Source of the DNA: Sipunculus nudus
Taxonomy: Eukaryota > Annelida > Sipuncula > Golfingiida > Sipunculidae
NCBI GenBank assembly: GCA_026874595.1
Contig: CM049313.1
Location: 22,681,008 to 22,745,007, forward strand
Length of the DNA: 64,000 nt
Reading direction: 5' to 3'
Below the pieces are notes generated by a model. It was not told where the DNA came from and made no database searches. It worked only from the letters and a program-made list of their open reading frames with translations. The translations under genes and the position numbers were made by a program. This document shows positions 22,325 to 39,300 of this stretch, piece by piece (positions within the stretch are counted from its first letter, which is position 1; each line of letters opens with the position of its first letter).

Positions 22325-22996
22325 GAGAAAGAGAGTGAGAGAGATGTGTGTAAGTATGTGATGACAACCGATTCCCTCGTCAGATCCGCTGTTGTGGCTT
22401 ATGTGGTAACGCGACCTAGATCTGTGCCCGCACAATATGGGAGAAGCCTACATCAACAGACTGATAATGATTGTAGTACATTGCACAGCGGTCAGTGGGG
22501 CACCCTTCATCCTGTAATCGCATGCGTTGACCAAGATGGGGGAATCACTATGATACTTTCGTTGGTAGTTAGTAAATTTTTCTGGCCTGCACTTTGTCAG
22601 TTACTCCACATTTTTCTCGTATTTCCACGAACAACAAATTTAAATATCCACTTATAACTGGTGTTAAGTTATAACGACTTTAATGCATACGGAGTGGCTA
22701 ATATGTTAACAAATAAGCAACCACTGCTGCCTGTACTGAACATGTTGTACATTGACTAAGACAGATGGCCGTTAGATTATGGTTCACCGAAAATAATGGC
22801 AGGTTTTACTATGACATATGTCTGAACGTCATCACTCCTGGACTGTTAACATTCCTAACCGTTGTACCGCTTTCAGATTACCCCCGCTACAGATCCACCC
22901 CTATCCCTTAAGTATCCAGATATTGTATACAGATCACCAAGGATCAGATGAAATAACATTTAGATATCCCGGGGATGATTTAAATAGAATTTATCA

Positions 22997-22997
<1 letters not shown>

Positions 22998-23045
<48 letters not shown>
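22998..23045. repeat. (ATT)n microsatellite
   Basis: ATT trinucleotide run. Confidence 0.9.
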
Positions 23046-23999
23046 GTTGTTGGTGGTGGTGTTATTTTTGTTATTAGTGTTGTTGTTATCATTATTATTA
23101 TCATTTAGCTTTCCCGCAGCGCAAATTGTAATTCTGTATGGTTGATGCATATTAATTTATTAATATTTTTTAAATTTTTTCTTCGTAGTTACTTAATTTG
23201 TTAAAATCTTTGTGGATCTCTGTTTGTATGAAATGGGCCTTGTACATTGATCTAATGTATCATAGTGTTGCCAATGTAGTTAACATTTCGCTCTTCCCCA
23301 ATTTTCAGATGATGAATCACTGATATTCATTAAACATTAATTAAAAACATATATACGAATCTCTGATTTCAACTGAAAGGGCGGCTGACAAAGGGAAATC
23401 TGAACAGCTAGGGCACTTGATTTAAATGATTTCAGCTTAAGGTTACCTTAGGGCTAATATGAAATCGATTTAAGTTTACAGGGGGTAAACTAGAGATTGG
23501 GCAGTTGAAGACTTTACACCGGGCCTATATGTACCCATATGACACTTTGATATAAATTATATTATCACACCAAGGGCAGTGTCAACGTGGGGATATAGCC
23601 CAAATGTGTATAATGACGTAATTGCCTTGCTTGTCAGACTGACTCATAAATGGTAAGGCTAAAACGTTCGGCCGTCTTGTCGACTGTTTCATATATACAG
23701 CATTTCGCATAATAAAAAATACGAAAAGCTGTTAACTCAAAGAAATACACAAATAACATTTGTAAACTATCAGTAAAATAAAAAATAACGTAACTACCAG
23801 AAGTTCGAATATACTGGTGCATGAAAACAAATGGTCAAAATAACTTTTGCATTGGTCAGTTGATCAATATACTAGTAATTAAAATTAAAAATACTTTGGA
23901 ATTCAATTTATCCTGATAATAGTATTATACATATATTACAAAATACGGTTGCGTGTGTTGGTGTAGTCCGAGCAGTAGTGATTGCATGTGATCCGAATG

Positions 24000-24030
24000 G
24001 CAGTGAATGATTTTTAAGTCTCCTATAAAT
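24000..24030 (+). promoter_or_regulatory. Core promoter block with TATA box of knottin gene 1
   Basis: TATAAAT at 24024-24030 lies 106 bp before the start codon. The whole 31-bp block is identical to the minus-strand block at 45595-45565, upstream of the second class-A leader exon. Identity inside non-coding DNA between inverted copies indicates a duplicated and probably functional promoter. Confidence 0.75.
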
Positions 24031-24077
24031 CCGGCCCCTCAGCTTGTTAATTTCATCCACGGCCGGACCTCACACGA

Positions 24078-24097
24078 GCAAGTCGCATTTACAGTCC
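24078..24097 (+). promoter_or_regulatory. Conserved 5' UTR block
   Basis: The 20-bp sequence GCAAGTCGCATTTACAGTCC has 19 of 20 bases in common with the minus-strand sequence at 45528-45509. It lies just downstream of the TATA box, within the predicted 5' UTR. Confidence 0.6.
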
Positions 24098-24129
24098 TTC
24101 AGGCAACTAGAAAACGTATCTACGCAACT

Positions 24130-24187
24130 ATGAAGTTCCTATTTGCATTGCTGTTTGTTGCTGTGCTGGCCTACGCCCAGGCTTCAA
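24130..24187 (+). CDS. Class-A leader exon (signal peptide), knottin gene 1
   Basis: 58 bp, 19 codons plus one base, donor A|GTGAGT. It encodes a typical signal peptide with AYAQA near the likely cleavage site. It is nearly identical at protein level to the leader exon at 45472-45415 on the minus strand. Confidence 0.85.
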
Positions 24188-24504
24188 GTGAGTTTATTTC
24201 AGAAAAATGAATTTCTGTTGTTAACTATTATTTATTTTAAAATATCAGGATTTCAAAAGTTATCCTTATTCATAATATTCACTAATAATATATGTAAGTA
24301 CATCTTTGTATAATTTTGAATTTTAAATTCCTGTTTCATCATGTATTTACATTTGATGAGCTTGTTTACTTTAATTAAGATAATATCTTTATCTTTATGG
24401 CAGAATTTATAACTTGAACTAAAATTTAGCAAAATTTCTAACAAGTTGAAGAATTTGATTTAAGCAAACATTTCGCTCGTATAAATCATTCTTTGCTGTA
24501 TAAC

Positions 24505-24586
<82 letters not shown>

Positions 24587-24884
24587 AAGAATATATCTCA
24601 CCCTATATTCACCGCATATGATGTTGTTCATAAAAACTTTATTGAAACTAATCTCTTTTACCCGACTATTTTACCAATGCCTTTGGTTAATCAGATTATG
24701 CCGATCAATTTTGCAATCGATCTATATGCAATTTTATGTAATACATCTATATATGAATAGATGCATCACTAAACCATAATCCTTCCCATAGGACACGCTG
24801 CCGGCGATATAATACAGACAAATTTGCGTATCCGGTGACCCGGTCAACGCTAAACAGTCTATACATCAACGTCATCTAAACATC

Positions 24885-24931
<47 letters not shown>

Positions 24932-27900
24932 TACATATATATATATATTATATATAGATGTATGAATAGCCATGCTGGTTCACTGTCTATAGATAGAAAT
25001 GGTAAACACAGAAAAGTCGGTTCCCACCGTCAGTGAACTGACTTTTCTGGATATATATATATATACAGGCAAGTGTTCACCATATTATTTCTTATTCAAC
25101 TTCACATTTTGCAACACAGCTTTGCAATGGATAATGTCTAAAGGACAAAAGTTTCACCCAACAGTATATTCATCAATTATACTTTTGTTGTGTATAAGAG
25201 TGAATTGCGTAACGTATAATATGTACGGTGTGTGTGTGGGGGGGGGGGGGGGGGGGGGCTGTGTCCTTTACATGCCTCCTGTATTATACGTATTCGTCAC
25301 AAACTTCAGTATGTACACACGATTATACATGATCACAACTATAGAGACTAACAGCCTCTTTGGTTATGTTACGATCAAACGTTGGTCAAAATACATGGAG
25401 GTTTATTGCTACTGTATGGTATACAGGGCCTCACAATATGATATATGGTACCCGAGAAAATTGGAGGTAATTTAGGTAACTGTCCATGTCTGCTTTTGAA
25501 GGATGATGCGGGTTTCGCCGGATGTGGCTTAACTATATATAAATGTATATAATGATATATAAATGTATTTAATGAGGTTTTTGGGAACAGCGCTACGTGG
25601 GCCCGGTTCCATTAAAGAGGGATTAGTATCAGTTATATGTAATATCAGTTATATGTTAAAATAAAGCTTAAACTGTATAACTTGAACCTGTATAATTTTA
25701 GATAATATCACTAAGAATATTAAAGTATTATCACTGCAAAGCTACCTTTCCCTTGGGAGTTTTACAGTTTCGTTGCTACCTTCTCCCGCAAAATTTGACG
25801 GAGGTTATGTTATCCCCCTTGTTGTCCTTCTGTTTCTTCATTTCTTATTGTGTAAAACCTACCCTGGAACAGTAAGGCAAGACTTCATTGAAATTTTGGT
25901 ACTCGAAGCAAGGTATCGATGATTGAGTTTGTGGACGATGTTGTCAATTATGAACGTGCGGATCACCTAGGAATAAGCTTTATTTCAACATAACGCGTGC
26001 CCTGACATGTGGTTATAACTACTACTTCGAAGTCCTTCGTATAGATATGCCTTTGCGCAAACGTTATTCTCGAAGCCGGCGGTTTAACTTCGTTTCTGGC
26101 ACCCCTGTTCACACGAACTCTGTGCTGGGCACTCATGAATTCACAGCACTAAAAACTGAGCGTTCACATCGTGTGGAACATCAATGTGATATTTGCAATC
26201 GGCAAGCTATCACTGGAAGCATGCCCCCGAAACTGAGTGATAATGGAGAATTGGCTTTGGATTGTACTACCTTGGAAATTAGGTCAAGGTTAAACATAAA
26301 TAGATCTAGCGCAAACATGGAAGAAGTAAGAAAAAGAAAAAATTGAAATTGATGGTTTTGCACTCGGGGAGACCTTAGACATAGCATCCAAAAACAAATA
26401 TTTACCTAAATACTGATATAGAAATAAAGTCATCAACCCCTATAAAGCTGATACACGTGTTTAAAGACTGGTTTACCTTCTCGGATACCCTGTCGAAAAG
26501 ACTGTCAGCGTTTATTGCTGGACATAGTTTGTTTACGAGCGGCTGTTCAGATTCTCGACCCTGTAAACATTATATTAAATAAAGTACATGCAAGAAACTC
26601 CCAAACGAACCTTACTGTTAAAGATATGGAATCTTTAATACGTTTAGTCATCTGCGGTGCATCAAAATGTGAAATTTGTTGTCGATATATGGAACCCGAA
26701 CACTCAATTGCAATCGATGCCGACAGGTGTCGTTATTGTGGAGGAAAAGGTCCATTGTAAGATGCTGTACATTCCTAGAATGGAATGCGCAATACCTACT
26801 AAATACACGATGCAAAATGCCATGTGTGGGTGTTTTATATCTGTTGTACGTTCTGGAATCAAATATGCATCAATTCTAACGCAAAATGACCGGACTCGGG
26901 GTCGGGTATAATGAGATGGCGCCAATGCAAAGCATGCCTCGACGTCGTTTCCCCTCGTATAATTTTCAGTTTGGTACCCCGGAGTAATTTGGCGCTTGAC
27001 TCCGGCAATCATAAGGGCCCCTGTAAATACTCGCCATGTTCACGTGACAATTTACAACCATGGGAGAATTATTTCCGTGTGGTAATTCGCGGGTATTGAC
27101 CGTTATTATTATTGAGGTTATTGTCCAGCGGGTATAGGTGGAGGAAAATATTGTCCAGAGAAAAGTGTAAAGAGGAATTATTGTTGGGGTAGCTTTAGTG
27201 GGATCATTGTACTAGTTATTTTGTTGAATTATGCTATTATTTGGACATTGTGTGTAGAGCCAGGCGCCAGATGAAGTGCGAAAAACATGCAGTGTAATAT
27301 TATATGAAACCACATCATCATGTGTCAGTAAGGATATATTCATACAAAAAGCTAAGTAGCTGAAAATGTAAAACAAAATGAAAAAAAACCCACCTAATAA
27401 TAAAAATAAATTGGAGATGCAACAGGAAACACTATAGTAGTGTTCACACAATGTAGTATTCAGCCTACTTTAATTATTTTTTTATTATGACACCATTTTC
27501 AATACATGTCCTGTTTCCTAGTTTTGCGGAGAAACTCATCCTTTAGTTAACGACATTCTCAGCTACCGCACCGCCCACATTATTGTTATATATGCGTATC
27601 CACGTGTATGTGTGAGCCTAATTTCTGTATTTCTACAGTTTTAACCCGGGTCTCCTGATATGCTTACAGCGTTAGCGAAGCGTATACAAATCCATGTAGT
27701 GTATGGCGCTAGATAACACATTGAGAGAGGAACTTATATTGTTGTATACACTGAAGCTAAGACCATTCTCAGTAAAATGGAACTGTAATATTTGGCTCGG
27801 TACCGGTAGCTTATACATGAAATCTGAACAAGTTTTATTCTCCAGTATAGTCTAGGGACATGTAACTGAATAACATGCATATTTATTACAGAACATTGTT

Positions 27901-28777
27901 TTTCACAACACCTGGTACATTTGATTACACAACATATGGAAGCTTATACCCTCATGTGTGCTTTAAATAAACATTATGTTTTGTTTAACTATTCCGTTGT
28001 TACAGATAATGCCGACGAAGAAGAGTTGAAAGATCTTGCTGAGAAGGAACTCACGGATTTCTTTGACACCGGGTCAGTACACAGTACCCTTAGAGCTGGT
28101 GGCACCAGCCAAGATAAACGTGATATAGTGATGATAAATGTTTAATGGTTATTTCATTGTATGAACGTACATTATTCCTGTACAAGAGCAGATTTTATCA
28201 GGGACAATACATTTAAAGCGGCGTCATTAATTCGTTTCCTTCCAAACATGTACTCGACAAGAAAGGGGAAAGGAATGTTACTTGAGCTGCAGCTGACATC
28301 TGCCAGTTACGTTTCTGGCTTCCAAGGTTTACCGATTGCTCAGTATTTTGCAATTTCGCTTTATGCGATTGAGCTGACTCATAAATCACGTGACCTGCAC
28401 TTCATGCCAGTTTGGTTACGCTTAAATATTCCATATGAACGTGAAAATCAAATGAAATTATGGAGACCCACGTACTATAATGTATCCCTGTTTTTTATCC
28501 ATGGACTTTTTTAATTTAAACACAGAGGCGGCACACTTTTACATAAGTATAGATACTGTAACATCCTTGAACTCGGATATTCATGCAGTTAATTTCATAA
28601 TTGAACTGGTTACCTTGATCTTTAGCTGTCTTTTAATGCCGATCTCTCCGACAGATGTCAGCACAGTGCAGGAAAATTGAGATATAAACACATTTTACGA
28701 CCCCAACTGGGACAGGAAAAAATTGTTAATAATCTCTGTCACTGTCTTTCTCACGCTCAGACGTCTGTTTGTTTCTT

Positions 28778-28819
<42 letters not shown>

Positions 28820-29376
28820 AATCTATATTTAATGATTTCATGATCAATTAATATATTATGTGTTTATTATGAATAAAAAAGCAACGGGAGCAGAATAAAT
28901 AGTGAAATAAATAGCAGTATTGTCATTATTGTTCTCGTAATCATTGTCACTATTATAAGTTGTAGTAGTAGTTGTAGTAGTAATAATTATAAAAATAATA
29001 ATAATAATAATATAAAAATAATAAAAACTATTATTATTAATATATATTATTATTATTCTCGATATCATTAGTTGTAGCAGTAGTTATATTACAGTTATTA
29101 TTATTATTATTATTATACACTCATAATAGGAGGACTGGGATAGAACGTGAGGCACGTGGGGTTATTGACAAGATCAAGAATAAGTTGCAGTGTAAGACGC
29201 TGGGACAGGACTGCCGCGGTCTGATCCGGTGCTGCGGCTCCAACATCTGTAACCCGGCCACCAAGACCTGTCTGCCCTGTATCCCGCCTGGCTCCAGATG
29301 TACCACCATCAAGAGGAAGTGCTGCTCCGGCTCGTGCCACAAGAAATGGTACCAGTTCAATGGTGTCTGCTTCTAA
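24130..29376 (+). CDS. Secreted 12-cysteine, double-ICK-type peptide precursor (knottin gene 1)
   Basis: Gene model, join 24130-24187, 28006-28072, 29130-29376: 123 residues, all introns GT/AG with matching phases. Residues 1-19 are a signal peptide (hydrophobic core after MKFL). Residues 20-62 are a propeptide, strongly acidic at first (DEEE, EKE). Cysteines are at 63, 70, 76, 77, 82, 89, 92, 99, 106, 107, 111 and 122. Spacing is C-x6-C-x5-CC-x4-C-x6-C, two residues, then C-x6-C-x6-CC-x3-C-x10-C. Each half matches the C-C-CC-C-C knottin signature known from mollusc, arachnid and defensive peptides. The mature part is highly basic. Target unknown: it could be an antimicrobial, a channel-acting toxin-like peptide or a protease inhibitor. 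No venom-specific evidence is visible. TATA promoter and AATAAA at 29551 support an active gene. Confidence 0.85.
24509..24582. repeat. (AT)n(AG)n compound microsatellite
   Basis: An AT run followed directly by an AG run. Confidence 0.9.
26047..26760 (+). pseudogene. Decayed open frames with CxxC pairs, unrecognised
   Basis: Two + strand open stretches, 26047-26346 (99 codons, basic N-terminus, HQCDICNRQ) and 26515-26760 (KCEICCRYMEPEH then DRCRYCGGKG), are separated by a stretch with stops in all the frames I followed. The second has a C-x2-C ... C-x2-C zinc-ribbon-like arrangement. Base composition is less AT-rich than the surroundings. They lie within knottin gene 1 intron 1. They may be the remains of a transposon ORF or a retrocopy. 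I do not recognise the family and would not assign function. Confidence 0.25.
28006..28072 (+). CDS. Propeptide exon, knottin gene 1
   Basis: 67 bp between acceptor TTACAG and donor GG|GTCAGT. It encodes an acidic segment (ADEEELKDLAEKEL). Phase is one base in from the leader and two bases out, the same as the corresponding exon of gene 2 at 37120-37051, although sequence similarity between the two propeptides is low. Confidence 0.8.
28073..29129. other. Knottin gene 1 intron 2
   Basis: Holds a (CT)n run at about 28780-28815 and TAG/AAT and ATT runs at 28960-29115 that reach almost to the acceptor, giving an unusual purine-containing tract in place of a clean polypyrimidine tract. The 117-codon frame at 28161-28514 has no recognisable domain. 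Confidence 0.5.
29130..29376 (+). CDS. Mature-peptide exon, 12 cysteines, knottin gene 1
   Basis: Acceptor AATAG|G and stop TAA at 29374-29376. All 12 cysteines are in this exon. The second knot contains the CC-SGS-C and WYQ...NGVC motifs shared with gene 2. GC content is clearly higher than in the flanking intron. Confidence 0.9.
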
Positions 29377-29550
29377 AACTACGCGATACTTCCTCCACCA
29401 CGAGACGTCAGAAGACACTGATAAAATGCATATAAATGTTTGTTTCCCAATTAAAATCCAGACTTATAAATATTCAGTTAGATTAAAGTGCATTTTCATC
29501 TTTGTGGTCGATACCATATGGTATATTTAGATTGCGTGCACTATATCAAA

Positions 29551-29556
29551 AATAAA
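29551..29556 (+). terminator. AATAAA polyadenylation signal, knottin gene 1
   Basis: AATAAA 175 bp past the stop, followed within about 30 bp by a GT-rich stretch (GTGTTTATGTTG), a usual downstream element. Confidence 0.65.
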
Positions 29557-29576
29557 ACTTGTGTTTTAAAAGTGTT

Positions 29577-34680
<5,104 letters not shown>

Positions 34681-34681
34681 A

Positions 34682-34857
34682 CAGTGAAGCCTATGAAATA
34701 AGACCAATCGTATGACTGGTCAAACGTAGTCTTAATTCACAGTTTGTCTTATTAGAAAGGTCAATCATAACCATGTGAATATATTCGTTTCACTCAAGAA
34801 TGGCCGTAATAGATGGGTGGTCGTATTAGAAAGGTGTTCATCAGATAGGTTCCACTG
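34682..34857. mobile_element. Short MITE with pogo/Tigger-like ends
   Basis: Left end CAGTGAAGCCTATGAAATAAG and inverted right end CAGTGGAACCTATCTGATGA match at most of the first 13 bases. The interior repeats GTCTTATTAGAAAGGT-like pieces. The end sequence is like that of the larger element at 51424-52554 (CAGTNGAACCT). TA follows the right end but the left flank is CA, so the TA duplication is not intact. Confidence 0.6.
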
Positions 34858-35090
34858 TATGTGTATCAACATCGGCCTGACAGGGGCGTTTCGTGTGACA
34901 GTTTCATTGACGTTCTGTGTCGTGTTCCTCTGTTTTTATAAAACCCTGTAAGTGCACCATAATAAAATTGATAACAGGCAGACCGCATTGTATGGATGTG
35001 ATTTAAAATACGTAACTTATATACGGGGGGATATATTCATTTTATAGTATACACAACTGTTTTATCGTGTGAAGAATATGTATACAGTTA

Positions 35091-35130
<40 letters not shown>

Positions 35131-36060
35131 TTTTGGGTGATTTTTACTTTGTCTGTTTGGTAAAATTATATTGAATTTGTCTCAATGTTTTTTTTAATTC
35201 ACCATGACCAAATTGTCAAGTTTTAACTTTAGCTCTATTTGTTTGTGCCTTTTAGTCGTGTGATTTCAGAAGTAACAGGAATTGAATAATCCTGTCGACA
35301 GTATACAAGGCAACAGATTCAGTTTTATAGGATTTTTGTTTTAAAATATTTTACCAGATATATTCTGCGGATTAGAATCATAGTTGTTCGTACGCATTGT
35401 TTTATCTACCTGCCTGCATATCTCTCTCTCTTTCTCTCTCCCTTTTTTTTTAACTCTCACACTATACAGTCTTCCACTTTCAGACACTCAGACATGCGTA
35501 AAGACACGTTCTGTCTGTCTGTCGGCATATCTGTATATTTAGATTTGTCATCACCCTGTTGCTCTTGCAATTCTTACCATTTCGAGTATAAATCAAGTAT
35601 AATAAAAAGACATTTATGTGAAAGGAAATATTTTATTGTCTCCTTAAGTTCGGTTTAACTGACATGACAAAGAAAATTGTTCCCATTTGCATTCCTATAC
35701 TAAATTTAACCCCCCCCCCCAAAAAAAATAATAATACCAAATGAATATTTTAATGCATTTGAGGTAATTAATATTCACGTTTTTGACATTATCAATTCTG
35801 TCGTCCTCTCATCATTTTCATTTGAAAATCCAAATAAATAAATATACAAATACATTTAACATGCGAGGATTTTAAGATTTTAACTACAGTAAGATAAGTT
35901 TAAACTGTGCTGAGTGATAAAAAGATTTAAAATTTCAAAACAGAATTAAGACATTTATAATAACATATTTTGACAGTTATGAAGGAGACATTACTGAATA
36001 ACATTTTGTTTCACTTTGGAGCTGAAACTTCTCAGACAGTGGAACAAATGTTGGGACATT
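34858..36060. other. Intergenic between convergent knottin genes
   Basis: A (GA)n run is at about 35096-35127. TTTATT at 35632-35637, read on the minus strand as AATAAA, is a possible but distant poly(A) signal for knottin gene 2. No gene seen. Confidence 0.4.
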
Positions 36061-36325
36061 TTAGCCACAGACCCCGTTCCACTGGTACCAAGCTTTCTTA
36101 CATGAGCCGGAGCAGCACTTCCTTTTCCAGGTGGTACATCGGTCACCTTTACCGATGCAGTTAGCGCAGGTTTTGGTTCCCGGGTTACAGATGGTCGAGC
36201 CACAGCATCGGGAAAACATGCCGCATCTCCCTCCCAGGTTCGTACAGCGGATGAAGCGCGACTGACGATCTTCAGCAACTTCTGGTTCATCCTCGTCTTC
36301 TTCCGGTTCCGGGTCATTCAGTGCA
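36061..36325 (-). CDS. Mature-peptide exon, 12 cysteines, knottin gene 2
   Basis: Acceptor (minus strand) TTTTACACAG|T, stop TAA at 36063-36061. Adds an 18-bp longer acidic pre-knot segment than gene 1 and then 12 cysteines with the same spacing. Confidence 0.9.
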
Positions 36326-39300
36326 CTGTGTAAAAACACAACCACATATGAAATGACTGTTTATGATGACATTTAATTCGATATATATCTGTACACGGTA
36401 CTTGGAATAGATATAATCATGTACTCGCTTAATGTTCTATTTAATCACCACAAGGTTCTTTGAAACTCATGCTGTTTTTTTAAATAAAAAAAGTGTTCTT
36501 TGTTGCATCCAAAAATTCATGAAAGTTTGCCTTATATGTTTTCTGATAGCTTGTGTGTACCAGTTTTATGCAAAGTAAGGCCTAGCCAGCTTTTAAAGTA
36601 AATGAATGAATTAAGGTCACAAGGGAACCAATGATGCGTGGTATTCTAGTACCTTGTAGAACTAATACAAACATAGTGGCTTTCCTTATCACTGCTTCCG
36701 GCTAATGGTTACTAGAGGGCACAAGCATCAGGAGATATACTTAATATTCCAGGCTTAGTAGTAAAACAATTGACCAGTTGCATAATAACTTGTTGATATA
36801 ACATTTTCACCAGTCTCCCTTTGAGATTACACTGATTGCCTGATTTTTAATGCAGTCAAGCAATTTGTGTTATAATAACCGGTCCTTTCAGTCACTTTTT
36901 GATAAATTTACATAATAACTGATGGTAACAGGCATTACACGAACTGCATGATATATTAAGCAATTCATGAAATGTCTGATTTCACAGATTGACTGTAATA
37001 CCTTCTTACTGCCTACACGACTGACCTATGTATATTCTAAAATGACCTACTCATTTTCCAGGGTATCCTTAAATCTCTTTGCCATTGCCTCTTCTTCTGT
37101 TCTCTCATCATCTTCAAAAGCTTGAACAATAAAAAAAAAACTCTGTTAAGAATGATGTCTAGCGATGTGATGGTTTCAGTATCGTTAGCTGGGGTTTTTA
37201 GTTTTTCTTTACGGAATAGCCATTTCAACGAATTAAAGATTTCGTGTTTACACAGATGCCGACTTCTTTTCTAGTTCGACCGGCGATGTAAACAAAGACG
37301 CACCGTTTGCAACATGTCGTTCATTGCTTCGCCGACGACGACCAAACTGCGATATCATTGTATCCCCACCCGGAGGTGAAGGTATTAATCCCTTAGTTCG
37401 TTGGTTGGATTATATGTTAGCAATTTTTTTTATTATTTTTCAAACACTCCTTTCCCTGTGTGTCACATGGTGATTCCCTTTGTCCCGGGTTTCAGGCCGT
37501 CCATTGATAGGTATTGGGGCTTGTTCTTTCATTCACAAAGAGAATCCATATTCCTGAAGCGTGATACTGCATATACACATAACCGGCGGAGGTTTAGAGG
37601 CTCCGACTTCATAATCTAGTTTTGTAATTACCTCTCTTCACCCTGGCAGTTTCTCTGTATGCTTAAATATTGTGGTTTGATTAAGATCGTTTATTGGAGT
37701 TTGCATTACGGTATAGCTGGATTAAAGAAGCACGAGAGAAAACACCAGGCGGGTAGAAAAGGGCTCCGGCACTCTTAGACTGGTACCCTTCTCTTTGAAG
37801 CCCTCAGCCAGTCATAGATTCGCCCATCTTCAGTACTCCCAGTTTCAACTCCTGATCTTCAAACCCCAATATGCACGCTCATACCGGTTGTCATGTACGC
37901 TTATAGTTGATTACTAGGGCCCCTTGTGGGCAAAAAAAATTAACACGTCCCCGCCCCGCATTATGGCCTGTCAGCCCGCAGGCCACCCAGCAATCAAAGA
38001 AAAAAATCAGCCCGCCACGGCCCGCAGCTACTATGATTCTTTTAGACTGATGATGCATCATCTGTATGTATAACTAAGTGACTTGATACCTAAAAGAGAT
38101 ACATTATTGTGATGTTACAACTTTCAGTCATTGTAAGGGGTTAACAGGAATAAATTAAAATTAAGTTATATTTATCTTTTCATATTACTATTTTTTTTTA
38201 CACAACCTGTTTACATTTTATACAAAAAATATCAGTGTCTTAAAATGATCTTTCTTTTCCATTTATAATTTTATATTCATGTTTTACTGAAATGTCTGAT
38301 TCATCAACCCGCAGCCTGGCCCGCCCCGCACAGACTTTATTTCAGCCCGCCCCACCCCGCACTTTCATAGATGTTACCCGCCCAACACCGAATGCGAAGT
38401 GGGGGGGGGGGGGGGGGGCGGGCTGCGGGTCAAAACCCGCCGCGCGCAGGGCCGTTATGATTACACGTGAAAAGTAAGATAACTGTCTTTGGTCACCATC
38501 TAGTCTAATAAATATTTTAGATGATGGAATGATGGATATATATATAATACGATATACTGAATATTCCACTGTACATGCCATTGATTTGTCATTAATATCT
38601 ATTAATCTAATCATTAATATTAAGTCAAATGTACATACGGAATGTTAATTTTTCTCATTTATATATACATATCGCAGTTGGCCCAAGTCTACCGGGAGCG
38701 CCCGTCTCTATGATTGGCTGAAGGCCATAATAGAACGGGGTACCAGGGTACGGCACCAAAACTCTGCAGAGCTCTGAGAGCGAGACTAAAAATGTGCGGC
38801 AAAATAAATCAAGCCGTTTAACAGTCTGATTAAAGCCAACGCATGATTCCAGTAGACATTTCATACAAAGGAGAAACCAGAAAACTGGTACAGATTTGTT
38901 CTGTCAATTTGAGGAATAAGGGTCGTTGTAAGTACTTTGCTTTATGTTTGGTTTTGCAAGTCTAAATTAAGAACAATTCAATTTATTGTCTGAAGATGAC
39001 TGTAGAAATCTCTTATAATTGCAGCACATCCTGCAAAATTGAAGCGAAGAATCTCTTATAATATGAAAAATTAGATCCGAAGAGCCTTAGCTTCAATACA
39101 CCTTAAACATCATATACCCCACGCCTTGTACATCATATGAAGGTATGTCTATCATAATTCATTTTAATTTTCATCTTTGATGGGTCAACTAAAACATATA
39201 ATGTATACTATGATATCATGTCATTGATAGTGGTGGGCCGTTCATCGAGTTTTTTCGAAAGTCAGTCGGTTTGCTGCCACTTTCCAGCGCTCGATTACCA

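Larger units (their letters stand above)
22062..23999. other. Intergenic, no gene seen
   Basis: Contains the (CT)n(AT)n run at about 22234-22320 and an (ATT)n run at about 22998-23045. The 157-codon open frame across the first is carried by the microsatellite. Confidence 0.5.
24188..28005. other. Knottin gene 1 intron 1
   Basis: 3.8 kb. It holds (AT)n(AG)n at about 24509-24582, (AT)n at about 24890-24930, a G-run at about 25237-25258 and the two decayed open frames noted at 26047-26760. No supported exon. Confidence 0.5.

Noticed and set aside
22155-22435. Long frames reading YIYIYI and RERERE
   Set aside because: They are translations of (AT)n and (CT)n microsatellites; the same applies near 9319, 34448, 45942, 47415, 58527-59146, 61842 and 63364-63699.
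28161-28514. 117-codon + frame in knottin gene 1 intron 2
   Set aside because: No domain, no cysteine pattern; the intron splices cleanly from 28072 to 29130.
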